Assembly (NCBI GenBank): GCA_900548615.1
Contig: URKW01000063.1
Coordinates: forward strand, 1-12,048
Direction: 5' to 3'
DNA: 12,048 bases
Source: an uncultured Eubacteriales bacterium
GTDB taxonomy: Bacteria; Bacillota; Clostridia; Oscillospirales; Oscillospiraceae
The translations under genes were made by a program, and so were the position numbers. Below the pieces are notes generated by a model. That model was not told where the DNA came from. It did no database searches and was given only the letters and a program-made list of their open reading frames with translations. Every line of letters starts with the position of its first letter. Positions within the stretch are counted from its first letter, which is position 1. Below, piece by piece: positions 11,633-12,048 of the stretch.

Positions 11633-11640
11633 ACAGGGAT

Positions 11641-11690
11641 GCAGGAACAAAGAGAGAAAATAAGAAAGAAAAGTAGAGAGAAAACAAAAA
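11641..11690 (+). other. Purine-only-biased tract
   Basis: Nearly all bases here are A or G on the plus strand (repeats of AGAGAGAAAA and AAGAAAG type), with only four interruptions that are C or T apart from the ends. No gene reads through it convincingly. It may be a bent, structured or low-complexity spacer. Confidence 0.5.
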
Positions 11691-11714
11691 TAAGTTGGCA
11701 GAACTTACTTATTT
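11688..11714. repeat. AT-rich inverted repeat upstream of the LysR gene
   Basis: AAATAAGT (11688-11695) and ACTTATTT (11707-11714) are perfect 8-bp complements. It directly precedes a second hairpin at 11716-11753. No role is evident. Confidence 0.45.
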
Positions 11715-11715
11715 G

Positions 11716-11753
11716 CAACAAGTCAATGAAGCGGAGGGTCGCTTCCCTTGTTG
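11716..11753. repeat. Two-tier hairpin upstream of the LysR gene
   Basis: An outer stem CAACAAG/CTTGTTG (11716-11722 with 11747-11753) encloses an inner stem GAAGCG/CGCTTC (11728-11733 with 11740-11745), with a small asymmetric internal loop. It ends 30 bases before the LysR -35 box, so it lies outside that transcript. It could be an operator, a small RNA or a repeat remnant. Confidence 0.45.
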
Positions 11754-11782
11754 TGCTATAACCATATCACAGAATTTCGTTC

Positions 11783-11811
11783 TTGTAAAACGGATAAAAA
11801 CCCCATATAAT
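11783..11811 (+). promoter_or_regulatory. Promoter of the LysR gene
   Basis: TTGTAA (11783-11788), 17 bases, TATAAT (11806-11811, perfect). A start near 11818 would give a leader of about 30 bases containing the ribosome binding site GAGGGGAGG. Confidence 0.75.
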
Positions 11812-11847
11812 ATAAGCGAGATTTATATTTTGAGGGGAGGCCCCGCC

Positions 11848-12048
11848 ATGAACAACACGGATATGGAGACCTTCTGGGCGGTGCTGGAGCACGGCACGCT
11901 GACCGCCGCCGCGGAAGCGCTGTTCATCACCCAGCCCACGCTGACCAACCGCATCCAGTCGCTGGAGGCGGAGGTGGGCGTGCAGCTTTTCCACCGGGGC
12001 AAGGGCATCCGCCACATCGAGCTGACCGAGGCGGGGCAGCGGTTCCTG
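11848..12048 (+). CDS. LysR-family transcriptional regulator, N-terminal part (cut by window edge)
   Basis: Only the first 67 residues are present, and the frame is open at the right edge. They contain the winged HTH of LysR regulators: METFWAVLEHGTLTAAAEAL, then FITQPTLTNRIQSLEAEVGV (25-44), QLFHRGKG and LTEAGQRFL. The start ATG 11848 follows GAGGGGAGG (11832-11840). LysR proteins usually act on a neighbouring, often divergent, operon and sense a small molecule through a C-terminal domain that is not visible here. What lies to the left is a terminator and hairpins, so its target is probably itself or genes to the right. Confidence 0.93.
   Translation, partial: MNNTDMETFWAVLEHGTLTAAAEALFITQPTLTNRIQSLEAEVGVQLFHRGKGIRHIELTEAGQRFL

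Overview
The window looks like the chromosome of a GC-rich Firmicute, most likely a gut member of the Oscillospiraceae or a close relative. This rests on strong AAGGAGG-type ribosome binding sites, GC-rich third codon positions, tandem small XRE regulators, and many short palindromic repeats between genes. I assign it from style and protein character, not from a marker search.

Left part (about 1-5710, plus strand). After a repeat and a terminator-like palindrome comes a tightly packed operon for a FecCD/BtuCD-type importer: permease (196-1230), ATPase (1227-2000), an unusual class I SAM-dependent methyltransferase (2000-2725), and the lipoprotein binding protein (2737-3828). A 371-bp repeat-filled gap follows. 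Then come an XdhC-family molybdenum-hydroxylase maturation protein (4200-5171) and a small P-loop NTPase (5182-5670), closed by a terminator. The XdhC neighbour suggests the importer may carry molybdate or tungstate (as the FecCD-type MolBCA system does) rather than an iron chelate. That is an inference, not something the sequence proves.

Middle-left (5709-6630). A 52-aa ribbon-helix-helix-like protein (5790-5948, minus) is divergent from a 79-aa XRE regulator (6074-6313, plus), with a candidate shared operator between them. A repeat-rich stretch follows.

Centre (6646-10391, minus strand). A housekeeping-like operon reads mnmE (tRNA wobble-U modification GTPase), prmA (ribosomal protein L11 methyltransferase), then a COG2509-like FAD-dependent dehydrogenase. 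It is flanked by an inverted pair of 112-bp repeats (6451-6562 and 10564-10675), about 88% identical by hand alignment.

Right part (10489-12048). A cluster of at least three repeat elements is followed by a second divergent small-protein/XRE module: a 56-aa protein on minus at 10847-11017, and two XRE genes on plus at 11112-11327 and 11342-11557. A perfect 14-bp-arm inverted repeat and a near-consensus promoter lie between them. After a 16-bp-stem terminator and a 200-bp gene-free stretch with hairpins, a LysR-family regulator starts at 11848 and runs off the right edge.

The most interesting points are the methyltransferase embedded in the importer operon beside XdhC, the two similarly built divergent XRE switches, and the density and mosaic nature of the intergenic repeats. 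I found no CRISPR array, tRNA, rRNA, transposase or phage gene.
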